From CAZQFV01 sp964613665 (lineage in GTDB: Bacteria > Chloroflexota > Chloroflexia > DTKN01), in contig CAZTIG010000017.1 of NCBI GenBank assembly GCA_964613665.1, positions 8,189 through 72,188 of the forward strand: a stretch of 64,000 nt of DNA, read 5' to 3'. The notes below the pieces were generated by a model. That model was not told where the DNA came from. It worked only from the letters and a program-made list of their open reading frames with translations, and did no database searches. Positions within the stretch are counted from its first letter, which is position 1, and every line of letters begins with the position of its first letter. Below are positions 17,596-24,747 of the stretch, in pieces. Made by a program: the position numbers and the translations under genes.

Positions 17596-17808
17596 GGCCG
17601 GCGCACGGACCTCGCCGGAGCCCAGGAGCCACCGCACGGGGGATAGCGGAAAGCGCGCAGCCCGGTCGTGCCGCACCGATCTCTCTGCCCGGAGGTCCCT
17701 GGTGAAGGAAGCGAAACCTTGGGCCGCGCAGAGCCGTCTGGACAGCGCGGAAGGGGTCCTCCGCAAGCGCTACCATTCCCGGCCCTAGGCACAGATGGAG
17801 GTACGATC

Positions 17809-19947
17809 ATGAAGAGACCGCTGTTCCTGGTACTGCTCCTGGCAGCCCTCCTCTCCTCCTGTGGTCCCCAGCCCAGCCCCACCCCGGGGCCGCCCCAGCC
17901 GGTTGTTGTCTCCCGCGGCGGCTTTGCCGCCCACGTGGCCGTGCCCGTGGACGTGCGGCTCTCGGCGCCCGGCTACACACCCGACCTGGCCCTGGTGGCC
18001 AACCCCGACGTGCTGGCGGGACTCAGCCCGCGGCAGCGCGCCGCCCTGGAGAGGAGCGGCTTTGTCGTCATCCCCGGGGAGAGCACCCAGATCTATGCCC
18101 TCTACCAGCAGGCGCAGAAGCGCAACGCCCCCATCTTTGTCACCAGCGACGCCGTGCTGCACACCTTCCACATCCTCTACGACTACGCGCTGCGTTTGGC
18201 GGAGATCGACCACTTCATCGCCGACCTGGAGGCGCTGAATGCGGCCATGCTGCGCTCGGCCGAGGCCGACTACGGTGCCAGCAGCGGCCTGATGCAGGAG
18301 AGCGCCCGGCAGAACCTGGCCTTTTTCGCCGTGGCCACGCGGCTGCTGACACCGGAGGCAGAGGTGCCCGGCAGCGTGCGCGACCTCGTGGACCGGGAGC
18401 TGGCCCTGATTGCGGCCCACGGCGGCTTCGGGACGTCGCCGATCTTTGGCTATCAGGAGGACTATAGCCAGTACGTCCCCCGCGGCCACTACACCCGCAA
18501 CGAGGACTTTCAGCGCTACTTCCGGGCCATGATGTGGTACGGGCGGATGTCCTTTCACCTCACCAACCCCGACGACCCGGCGGCGGCCCGCCGCGAGACG
18601 CGCGCGGCGCTCCTGATCGTGCGGGCGCTCCACAACGCCAGGGCCGGCGACGAGCCGGCCCTGGACGCCTGGGAGCGCATCTACGAGCCCACCGCCTTCT
18701 TCGTCGGCACCGCCGACGACCTGACGGTCCATGACTATGCCGCCGTGGCCCAGGACGTCTACGGGGGGCTGCCCGACACCGCCACCCTGGCCGACGAGGC
18801 CCGGCTGGATGCCTTCATCGCTGCAGCCAGGACGCTGCGCCCTCCGGCCATCGTCGGGGGGCTGGTGACGGACCAGGAGGATGCGCAGGAGGTGACCATG
18901 GGCTTCCGTTTCATGGGCCAGCGCTTCATCCCCGACAGCTACATCTTCCAGCAGCTCGTCTACGACCAGGTCGGGCTGTACCGGGGCAGCGGCCAGCCCT
19001 TTACGCTGTCGCCGTCCCAGGCCGGCCCCATCCGCGGCTTTCCGCGGGGACTGGACCTGCCGGCCGCCCTGGGCAGCGCGCGGGCCCTGGCCATCCTCAC
19101 CGCCGAGGGCGACACCGACTACCACGGATACGCCGAGCAGCTGGCCAAGATGCAAGGAGAGTTCGCCGCCCTGCCGGCCGAGCAGTGGACGGCCAACCTC
19201 TACTGGAGCTGGCTGCACAGTCTGCAGCCTCTGCTGTCGCCCAAGGGCGAGGGCTATCCCTTCTTCATGCGTTCGCCGGCCTGGGCGGACAAGGAGTTGC
19301 ACGCCTGGCTGGGCTCCTGGACCGAGCTGCGCCACGACACCATCCTCTACGCCAAGCAGTCCTACACCGTCCTTGCCAACGGCATACCGCCGCAGCCCGA
19401 GGTCACCCGCGGCTACGTCGAGCCCCAGCCCGAGGTGTACGCCCGGCTGGCCGCCCTGGCGGCGCAGATGCGCAGCGGCCTGGGCGATCGCGGCCTGCTG
19501 AACGAGGAGATGGCAGCCAAGCTCCGGCAGATGGAGGAGCTGCTGCTCGCCTGCAAGACGATCAGCGAGAAGGAGCTGCGCGGCGAGGGCCTGAGCGAGG
19601 ACGAGTACGCCACCATTTGGCACATCGGCGACACGCTGGAGAACCTGACTACCTTTTCCCAGCAAGTGGCCGGAGAGATCACCTCCGAGGCCGACGAGCA
19701 GATGGCGCTGGTAGCCGACGTGCACACCGACACGAACACAGGCCAGGTGCTGGAGGAAGGCATCGGCAGCGCCTTTCCCATCTACGTCGTGGTGGTGGTG
19801 GACGGGCAGCAGGTGGTGACAGTGGGCGGGACCTTTTCCCACTACGAGTTCAAGTGGCCCATGGCCGACCGGTTGACGGACGAGGCCTGGCAGGTGATGC
19901 CGCGGCCGGAGCGGCCGGCCTGGACACAGAGCTTCATCGTCGAGTAG
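17809..19947 (+). CDS. DUF3160 lipoprotein
   Basis: 712 residues. Signal peptide with lipobox LLSSC (Cys18) and a short Pro-rich spacer, then one large DUF3160 domain to the C-terminus. Recognisable stretches are FVTSDAVLHTFHILYDYALRLAE (in part), the GFRFMGQRFIPDSYIFQQLVYD segment and a YWSWLHSLQPLL helix. The family is common in Chloroflexota and has no assigned function. The fold is mostly alpha-helical and extracytoplasmic. The start at 17809 was chosen for the signal peptide and GGAGGTACGATC upstream. The 213-base gap upstream shows no clear promoter or riboswitch. A hairpin follows the gene. Confidence 0.9.
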   Translation: MKRPLFLVLLLAALLSSCGPQPSPTPGPPQPVVVSRGGFAAHVAVPVDVRLSAPGYTPDLALVANPDVLAGLSPRQRAALERSGFVVIPGESTQIYALYQQAQKRNAPIFVTSDAVLHTFHILYDYALRLAEIDHFIADLEALNAAMLRSAEADYGASSGLMQESARQNLAFFAVATRLLTPEAEVPGSVRDLVDRELALIAAHGGFGTSPIFGYQEDYSQYVPRGHYTRNEDFQRYFRAMMWYGRMSFHLTNPDDPAAARRETRAALLIVRALHNARAGDEPALDAWERIYEPTAFFVGTADDLTVHDYAAVAQDVYGGLPDTATLADEARLDAFIAAARTLRPPAIVGGLVTDQEDAQEVTMGFRFMGQRFIPDSYIFQQLVYDQVGLYRGSGQPFTLSPSQAGPIRGFPRGLDLPAALGSARALAILTAEGDTDYHGYAEQLAKMQGEFAALPAEQWTANLYWSWLHSLQPLLSPKGEGYPFFMRSPAWADKELHAWLGSWTELRHDTILYAKQSYTVLANGIPPQPEVTRGYVEPQPEVYARLAALAAQMRSGLGDRGLLNEEMAAKLRQMEELLLACKTISEKELRGEGLSEDEYATIWHIGDTLENLTTFSQQVAGEITSEADEQMALVADVHTDTNTGQVLEEGIGSAFPIYVVVVVDGQQVVTVGGTFSHYEFKWPMADRLTDEAWQVMPRPERPAWTQSFIVE

Positions 19948-19982
19948 AGCCGCGGGGTCTCCGGTGGACCTGCCGGCCATCG

Positions 19983-20014
19983 ACAGGGGCGTAGCCAGCG
20001 CGCCGCGCCCCTGT
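19983..20014. terminator. Hairpin between convergent genes
   Basis: ACAGGGGCG (19983-19991) and CGCCCCTGT (20006-20014), a perfect 9-base stem after the DUF3160 gene and facing the ABC-F gene. TTC follows but no long U-run. Confidence 0.5.
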
Positions 20015-20135
20015 TTCGCTGCACCCAGCGGACTCTCGCCCTCCTTGTGCGGGTCGAGCCCGTGCGGCCAGTCCCGTGACGTGACATATGAACCGCAGAG
20101 AACACCAGACCGCCGCGCATCGGCGTCCCGCCGCA

Positions 20136-21794
20136 CTAGGCAGGGCGCGCGCTTTTGGCCTGCTGGTACTCGGCGTAGTTGCCCGCGTACGACGTCAGAG
20201 TCCCCGCATCCAGCTCGGTGATGCGGTCCACGACCCGGTCCAGGAAGTACCGGTCGTGGGAGATCACCAGGACCGTCCCGGAAAAGTCCTCCAGGGCATC
20301 CTCCAGTACCTCGGCCGAGGCGATGTCCAGGTTGTTGGTGGGCTCGTCCAGTAGGAGGAAGTTGGCGCCCGAGAGCACCAACAGGGCGAGCTGCAGGCGG
20401 CTGCGCTCTCCACCGGAGAGGTTGGCCACCGGCGCGCGGCACTGCTCATAGCGGAAGAGAAAGCGGCCCAGGAAGCGCACGGCGTCGGCCTCGGCGAGGC
20501 TGGCCACACGCCGCACCGTCTCGATCGGGGTGAGGGCATAGTCGAGCGTCTCGTGCTCCTGGGCGTAGTAGCCGATGCGGACGCTGGGGCCGAGCCTGAT
20601 CTGGCCCGCGTTCGGGGGGTACTCCCCGAGAATCAGGCGGAAGAGCACCGATTTGCCCGAGCCGTTGGGGCCGATCATGCCGACGCGCTCGCCGTGCCAG
20701 ATCAGCAGATCCAGGCCGGCGAGGATCACCGCCTCCGCCCCACCGGGCGTAGCTGCGGGGAAGGACTTGGCCAGGCCGGCGATCTCCAGGACCTTGTTGC
20801 TGCCGCGCCAGCCCTGTAGCTCCAGCCGCATGCGCTTGCGCTCCAGGACGGGCCGGTCGATACGCTCCATGCGCTCGAGGCGATTGAGGATATTCATGCC
20901 GCGGCGGGAGAACTTTGGGTTGTCGTAGACCTCGCCCCAGGTCAGCAGGCGCCTGGCGGCCTGTTCCAGGCGGGTGATCTCCTTCTGCTGCGCCTGGTAG
21001 AGCTGCTGCTGGCGCTGCAGGCGCAGCTGCTTCTCAAAGGCGTACTCCGAGTAGGTGCCCTGGTAGCGGGTGAGCCGGCCGTCCTCGATCTCCACGATCT
21101 CGTCCACCACCACGTCCAGCAGGTAGCGGTCGTGCGACACGATGACGACTCCGCCCGGGTAGCTGGCCAGCAATCGCTCCAGACGCTGCTTGCTGGCCAG
21201 ATCCAGGTGGTTGTCGGGCTCGTCCAGCAGCAGCAGGTCGGGCTGCTGCAGAAGCAACCGGGTCAGACCGACGAGCTTCTTCTGCCCGCCGCTGAGCGCT
21301 TCGATGGGCAGATCGTGCGTGGGCTCGTCCAGGCCCAGCCCGTACAGGGTAGCCCGCACGCGGCCCTCATAGCCGGGTCCGCCGAGGTCCTCGTAGCGCT
21401 GCAGCAGGCGTGCCTGGGCGTCCAGGGCCCGCGACAGGGCGGTCTCGTCTCCGTAGACGGCCGGGTCGGCCAACTGCTCCTCGACACGGGCCAGCTCCGC
21501 CTGGACCTGCCCCAGCTCGGCCACGGCCGAGGCGGCCTCCTGCCACACGGTGTAGCCCGGCTCCAGGTGAGGCTCCTGCGGCAGGTAGCCGATGGTCAGC
21601 CCGCGGCGACGGACGACTGTTCCGGCGTCGCTCGCAAGCTCGCCGACGAGGAGGCGCAGCAGGGTGCTCTTACCGCTGCCGTTCGGGCCGATCAGGCCGA
21701 CGCAGCGGTCGTCGTGCACCTCCCAGGAGAGGTCGGTGAAGACAGGCCGGGCGAAATAGGTAAAGCGAACGCGGTCCAGGCTCACCGCAATCAT
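20136..21794 (-). CDS. ABC-F family ATPase
   Basis: 552 residues with two ABC domains and no membrane segment. The first Walker A is GPNGSGKSTLL near residue 36, with signature LSGGQKK and Walker B LLLLDEPDNHLD. The second has GPNGSGKSVLF near 350, signature LSGGERSRL and LLLDEPTNNLD. A charged linker rich in Gln and Arg (about 240-290) joins them, as in ABC-F proteins that bind the ribosomal E site. Roles range from translation factors (EttA, Uup, YdiF types) to antibiotic protection, and I cannot assign the subtype. The ATG at 21794 was chosen for the family start MIAVSLDRVRFTY. The leader is ~190 bases from a -10 box at 21984 and contains a strong hairpin. Confidence 0.93.
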   Translation of the reverse strand: MIAVSLDRVRFTYFARPVFTDLSWEVHDDRCVGLIGPNGSGKSTLLRLLVGELASDAGTVVRRRGLTIGYLPQEPHLEPGYTVWQEAASAVAELGQVQAELARVEEQLADPAVYGDETALSRALDAQARLLQRYEDLGGPGYEGRVRATLYGLGLDEPTHDLPIEALSGGQKKLVGLTRLLLQQPDLLLLDEPDNHLDLASKQRLERLLASYPGGVVIVSHDRYLLDVVVDEIVEIEDGRLTRYQGTYSEYAFEKQLRLQRQQQLYQAQQKEITRLEQAARRLLTWGEVYDNPKFSRRGMNILNRLERMERIDRPVLERKRMRLELQGWRGSNKVLEIAGLAKSFPAATPGGAEAVILAGLDLLIWHGERVGMIGPNGSGKSVLFRLILGEYPPNAGQIRLGPSVRIGYYAQEHETLDYALTPIETVRRVASLAEADAVRFLGRFLFRYEQCRAPVANLSGGERSRLQLALLVLSGANFLLLDEPTNNLDIASAEVLEDALEDFSGTVLVISHDRYFLDRVVDRITELDAGTLTSYAGNYAEYQQAKSARPA

Positions 21795-21824
21795 GACATA
21801 ACACTCCAATCGCACAGAGACGGC

Positions 21825-21849
21825 CCCTGGCCTCCTCAAGGAGCCAGGG
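21825..21849 (-). promoter_or_regulatory. Hairpin in the leader of the ABC-F gene
   Basis: CCCTGGCCTCC (21825-21835) and GGAGCCAGGG (21840-21849) pair with one bulge and a 4-base loop, about 30 bases before the start codon. Its position would suit attenuation or start-site occlusion, which is inference only. Confidence 0.35.
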
Positions 21850-21983
21850 AGGGTCTGGGCAGTGCGACTCTGCCAGAGGTCGGGCCCGCTGCCGGCCGGG
21901 GCCGCTGGCACCAACCCGCGCCCACGCGGTGGCAGTGGAGTGCGCGTGGCCGGCTGCGGGGCGGTAATCGGAATGCGGAGGCC

Positions 21984-21989
21984 ATTATA
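21984..21989 (-). promoter_or_regulatory. Extended -10 box of ABC-F gene
   Basis: Minus strand TTGTGG-TATAAT-GG. No clear -35. About 190 bases upstream of the ATG. The rest of the 21795-22347 gap has no convincing gene. Confidence 0.6.
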
Positions 21990-22269
21990 CCACAATATCG
22001 CGGCCCGGCGAGGGGACATAATGGCGCAGGCACGCTGCTGCGCTTGACAGGAGAGAGTGGGGGCGCGCGGGGCGATGTGCGCAGCGCGCCGCTCCGGTGC
22101 AGCGCGTGCCGCATGGGCACATGCATGCAACGCGACCGCCGGACGGGTGTGCCGCCTGCAGAAACTTCCGATAAGAGACCTTATGTTGTTGGCGGGGCGT
22201 TTCGGGCCTGAGGAGTGACATAACCCCCCTGCGGACGCGACCCCACCTGGGCCGCCCTGGGGTGGCGAG

Positions 22270-22298
22270 ATGACACGCTGCACCCCTTGTGCTATAAT
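22270..22298 (+). promoter_or_regulatory. Promoter of ParA-like gene
   Basis: ATGACA (22270-22275), 17-base spacer, TATAAT (22293-22298) preceded by TTGTGC. Confidence 0.65.
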
Positions 22299-22347
22299 GC
22301 CCCCATCTGCCCGGACACCGTGTCCGACCGCCGCGCCAGGGGGGCCG

Positions 22348-23487
22348 ATGCGCAAGATCGCCGTCGTCAACTTCAAGGGCGGCACCGGCAAGACGACCAC
22401 CGTCGTCAACGTTGGTGCCGGCCTGGCCCTGCGCGGTCAGCGCGTCCTCCTCGTGGACGCCGACCCCCAGGGCGGCGTGGCCCTCTCCCTCGGCCTGTCT
22501 TATGTCTACTCCCTGACCGACGCCATTGCCGGCGCAGCCGCCATCCAGCAGTGCGTCACCAACGCCCGCGAGCGCCTGGACGTCATCCCCGCCGGCGCGG
22601 CGCTGCTGCCGGTCCAGCTCCACCGGGCGCTCTCTCGCTACGTCGACTATACAAAGGTGCTTGGCGATATCCTCCGGCCGCTGGAGGGCAGCTACGACTG
22701 GGCCCTTCTCGACTGCGCCACCTCGATCACGCTCCTCACTGTCAATGCCCTGGCCTGCGCCGACGAGGTCTTTGTCCCAACCCGGGTCGAGTTCCTCTCC
22801 CTGGCCGGCCTCAACCAGGTCCTGGAGAACCTGGCCCGCATACGCTTCCCCGGCCAGCCCCGCCAGGCCGCCACTGACCTGGGTGTCTCGCTCATCATCC
22901 CCACCATGTACGATGCGCGCGACCGCCAGGCGGGGCGCCTGCTGGCCGAGCTGCGCCGCATCTACGGCCGACACGTGACCCACCCGATCCGCGCCAATAT
23001 GCGCCTCTCCGAGGCCCCGGCCCACCACAGGACCATCTACGAGCATGCCCCCGCCAGCGCCGGTGCCGCGGACTACAGCCGCCTGGTGGGCATCGTCCTA
23101 CAGGAGACGTCCCTGGCCGAAGAGCAGCCAATCGGCCTGAACATGGTGTTTCCACTTGCCCACGAGGAACTGCCCGCGGCCCTCGTGCAGGAGGAAACCC
23201 CCACCCCCAGGGGAACCCCTGCCCCCGAGGATGTCTCCACCTCCATGGAAGTCCCGCCGGCCGACACGCAACCGGCTCCCGCCGAGGACTCCACACCCGC
23301 CCCAGAGGCCCCGCCGGCCGGGCCGCAGCTCCCTGCCCCCCCTGCCACGCCGGCACCGGCCTTGTCCTCATGCCCCTACTGCGGCAGCCACCTGGTCTCC
23401 CTCAACGTGGCCGGCTACCGCGTCTACCAGTGCGATCGCTGCGGATACCAGAAGCAGGTCCTGCTGCGGGACCTGCACAGACGCTGA
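22348..23487 (+). CDS. ParA-like ATPase with Pro-rich linker and C-terminal zinc ribbon
   Basis: 379 residues. Residues 1-255 are a deviant-Walker ATPase of the ParA/MinD class: KGGTGKTTT near residue 10, LLVDADPQGG near 40, and a DWALLDCATSITLLTVNAL segment (in part). The usual LRLSEAPAHHRTIYEH region is close to that of Soj. A Pro/Ala/Thr-rich linker runs from about 280 to 345. The end is a zinc ribbon with CPYCGS and, 18 residues on, CDRCGY. No parB or parS-like gene lies next to it, so a role in chromosome partition is not supported; orphan ParA proteins can position other cargo. The zinc ribbon could bind nucleic acid or a partner. ATG at 22348 begins the family start MRKIAVVNFKGG. Confidence 0.88.
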   Translation: MRKIAVVNFKGGTGKTTTVVNVGAGLALRGQRVLLVDADPQGGVALSLGLSYVYSLTDAIAGAAAIQQCVTNARERLDVIPAGAALLPVQLHRALSRYVDYTKVLGDILRPLEGSYDWALLDCATSITLLTVNALACADEVFVPTRVEFLSLAGLNQVLENLARIRFPGQPRQAATDLGVSLIIPTMYDARDRQAGRLLAELRRIYGRHVTHPIRANMRLSEAPAHHRTIYEHAPASAGAADYSRLVGIVLQETSLAEEQPIGLNMVFPLAHEELPAALVQEETPTPRGTPAPEDVSTSMEVPPADTQPAPAEDSTPAPEAPPAGPQLPAPPATPAPALSSCPYCGSHLVSLNVAGYRVYQCDRCGYQKQVLLRDLHRR

Positions 23488-23558
23488 GGGATACAACACC
23501 CCGCACCCATCCCGGATGAGCGCGGAGGAATCGCGCGGCCATGCTCCCGGCTGCCGTG

Positions 23559-24047
23559 TCACGGCGCGCTCTGCCCGGTCCCCTCCACCAGATGGCCTCC
23601 CTGGACCCACGCCGCAATCCCGCCCTGCAGCACGACCACGTGATGGACTCCCGCCTCCTTCGCCGCCAGCGCCGCACGGGCGCTCTCCGCCTCGTTCCCT
23701 CAGGCGCAGTAGAACACGATCAGCCGGTCCAGCGGCAGCTCGCCGGCCCGCGCAGGCACCTGCGCCTCGGGCATGGAGATGGCGCCGGCAATGTGCTGCT
23801 GCTCGTAGCTCGCCTGGCTACGCACGTCGACCACAATGATGGTCTCGCCGGCCGCCAGCCGGCCTGCCAGCTCGTCCACCGTGATCCTGGGGATGCCGGC
23901 GGTCGACGAGACCGCGGTCGCCGTGACGCCGCGCGCCGGAGGCACCGTGGGGCCGGCCCCGGCTGCCGGGGCCGATTGCCCCCGCGCATAGCAGCCGGCC
24001 AGCAGCAGAACCGGCAACAGGAGCACCACAGCCATACCGCGTCTCAT
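23559..24047 (-). CDS. Rhodanese-domain lipoprotein with in-frame UGA, candidate selenoprotein
   Basis: Codon 116 is TGA (23702-23700). Read through, the frame gives 162 residues and ends at TGA 23561-23559. The N-terminus is a signal peptide with lipobox LLAGC. The rhodanese domain covers about 55-160: VDVRSQASYEQQHIAGAISMP, then VFYCA-UGA-GNEAESARAAL, then VVVLQGGIAAW. Relatives typically read YC[AS]CPNE there, so the UGA falls on the conserved second Cys, two residues after the catalytic Cys114. Right after the UGA, AGCGCC-CGTGC-GGCGCT forms a 6-base stem with a loop 21 bases from the UGA and G in the second loop position, as in bacterial SECIS elements. A nonsense mutation remains possible; no Sec machinery is in the window. 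Last gene of the coaBC-to-rhodanese cluster. Confidence 0.7.
23669..23685 (-). promoter_or_regulatory. Candidate SECIS-like hairpin downstream of UGA
   Basis: In the mRNA (minus strand) AGCGCC pairs with GGCGCU around loop CGUGC. The loop begins 21 bases after the UGA at 23700-23702, inside the 16-37 base range reported for bacterial SECIS. The stem is also explained by coding GC richness, so confidence is moderate. Confidence 0.45.
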
Positions 24048-24082
24048 TGTCGTCTGCCCTCGTCCTCGCACCGCCCGAATCG

Positions 24083-24463
24083 CTACGCCCGCGGACGGTA
24101 GCTACCCAGCTCGATCTCGTCTCCCACCTGGACCTTGTCCAGCAGCACCGGATGGCCTTCCAGGAAGTAGCGCGCCGGCCGGCCGGGGCCGTAGTACGGC
24201 CGCCAGGGCCTGGCCAGGACCTTGCGCACGACACGCCTGTCGTTGTCCAGCCAGATCACGGCGATGGGGAAGGAGACGAAGAACATGTGGATGGCCGCGT
24301 CGATGGCGCTCTCGCGATCCAGCACAAAGAGATAGACCTCGTCCTCGGCAAGAGGCCGGCGGAACATGAGCCCTCGCCCGCGGGAGAGGAAGCTGTCACA
24401 CACCACGATCCGCCGGGCCAGGTCCGCGCCCGTGGTCCGATTGCGCACAGCCGGTTCCGCCAT
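24083..24463 (-). CDS. DUF192 family protein
   Basis: 126 residues of the DUF192 family: CDSFLSRGRGLMFRRPLAEDE at the start (in part), the hallmark HMFFVSFPIAVIWLD, and RYFLEGHPVLLDKVQVGDEI at the end. The family forms small beta-barrel proteins of unknown function, often secreted, but this one lacks a signal peptide. The ATG at 24463 follows AGGAG. It lies between the EF-Tu domain 2-like gene and the rhodanese lipoprotein gene, each about 30-36 bases apart on the same strand. Confidence 0.9.
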   Translation of the reverse strand: MAEPAVRNRTTGADLARRIVVCDSFLSRGRGLMFRRPLAEDEVYLFVLDRESAIDAAIHMFFVSFPIAVIWLDNDRRVVRKVLARPWRPYYGPGRPARYFLEGHPVLLDKVQVGDEIELGSYRPRA

Positions 24464-24492
24464 GTGCTTCTCCTACGCCGGTCCGGGGCGCC

Positions 24493-24744
24493 CTACGAGA
24501 CCCGGTAGACCCGGTTCCCCTCGCGCACCTTCTCGGCCACGAGCAGGCCCACCTCCTGGCCGGGCAGCGCCTCCGCTACCGCCTCGTGCTCGATCTCCAT
24601 CGAGGCGACCTCCTGCTCAAAGTCCGCGCCGCGCCCAAAGATGTGGATCCGGTCGCCCAACTTCAGCCGGCCCGATAGCCGCACCGCGGCCACCCCGATC
24701 CGACCGTAGTAGTGGGTCACCTCGCCGATCAGCCTCTCGGCCAT
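24493..24744 (-). CDS. EF-Tu domain 2-like small protein
   Basis: 83 residues folding as a single translation-factor domain 2 beta barrel: IGEVTHYYGRIGVAAVRLSG, LKLGDRIHIFGRGADFEQEVASMEIEH and LPGQEVGLLVAEKVREGNRVYRV (each in part). The layout matches stand-alone EF-like proteins found in archaea and some bacteria, where they often sit beside U32 peptidase genes; no such gene is here. The GTPase and other domains are absent, so it cannot be a complete elongation factor. Starts three bases after the A-adding enzyme stop with GGAGGTGAGCG upstream, hence tight coupling. Confidence 0.85.
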   Translation of the reverse strand: MAERLIGEVTHYYGRIGVAAVRLSGRLKLGDRIHIFGRGADFEQEVASMEIEHEAVAEALPGQEVGLLVAEKVREGNRVYRVS

Positions 24745-24747
24745 CGC

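Noticed and set aside
17596..17808. Riboswitch in the gap before the DUF3160 gene.
   Set aside because: No core motif of folate, glycine, cobalamin or SAM classes could be matched by eye.
22348..23487. Chromosome partition locus near the origin.
   Set aside because: No ParB, no parS-like 16-mer, and no dnaA, gidAB or rnpA neighbours.
23559..24047. General recoding of UGA in this organism.
   Set aside because: Many well-defined genes in the window end in TGA with the next gene starting at the same codon (ATGA overlaps).
24493..24744. A true elongation factor Tu or SelB gene fragment.
   Set aside because: It is a complete short ORF with its own ribosome binding site and matches stand-alone EF-like proteins; the GTPase domain is absent.
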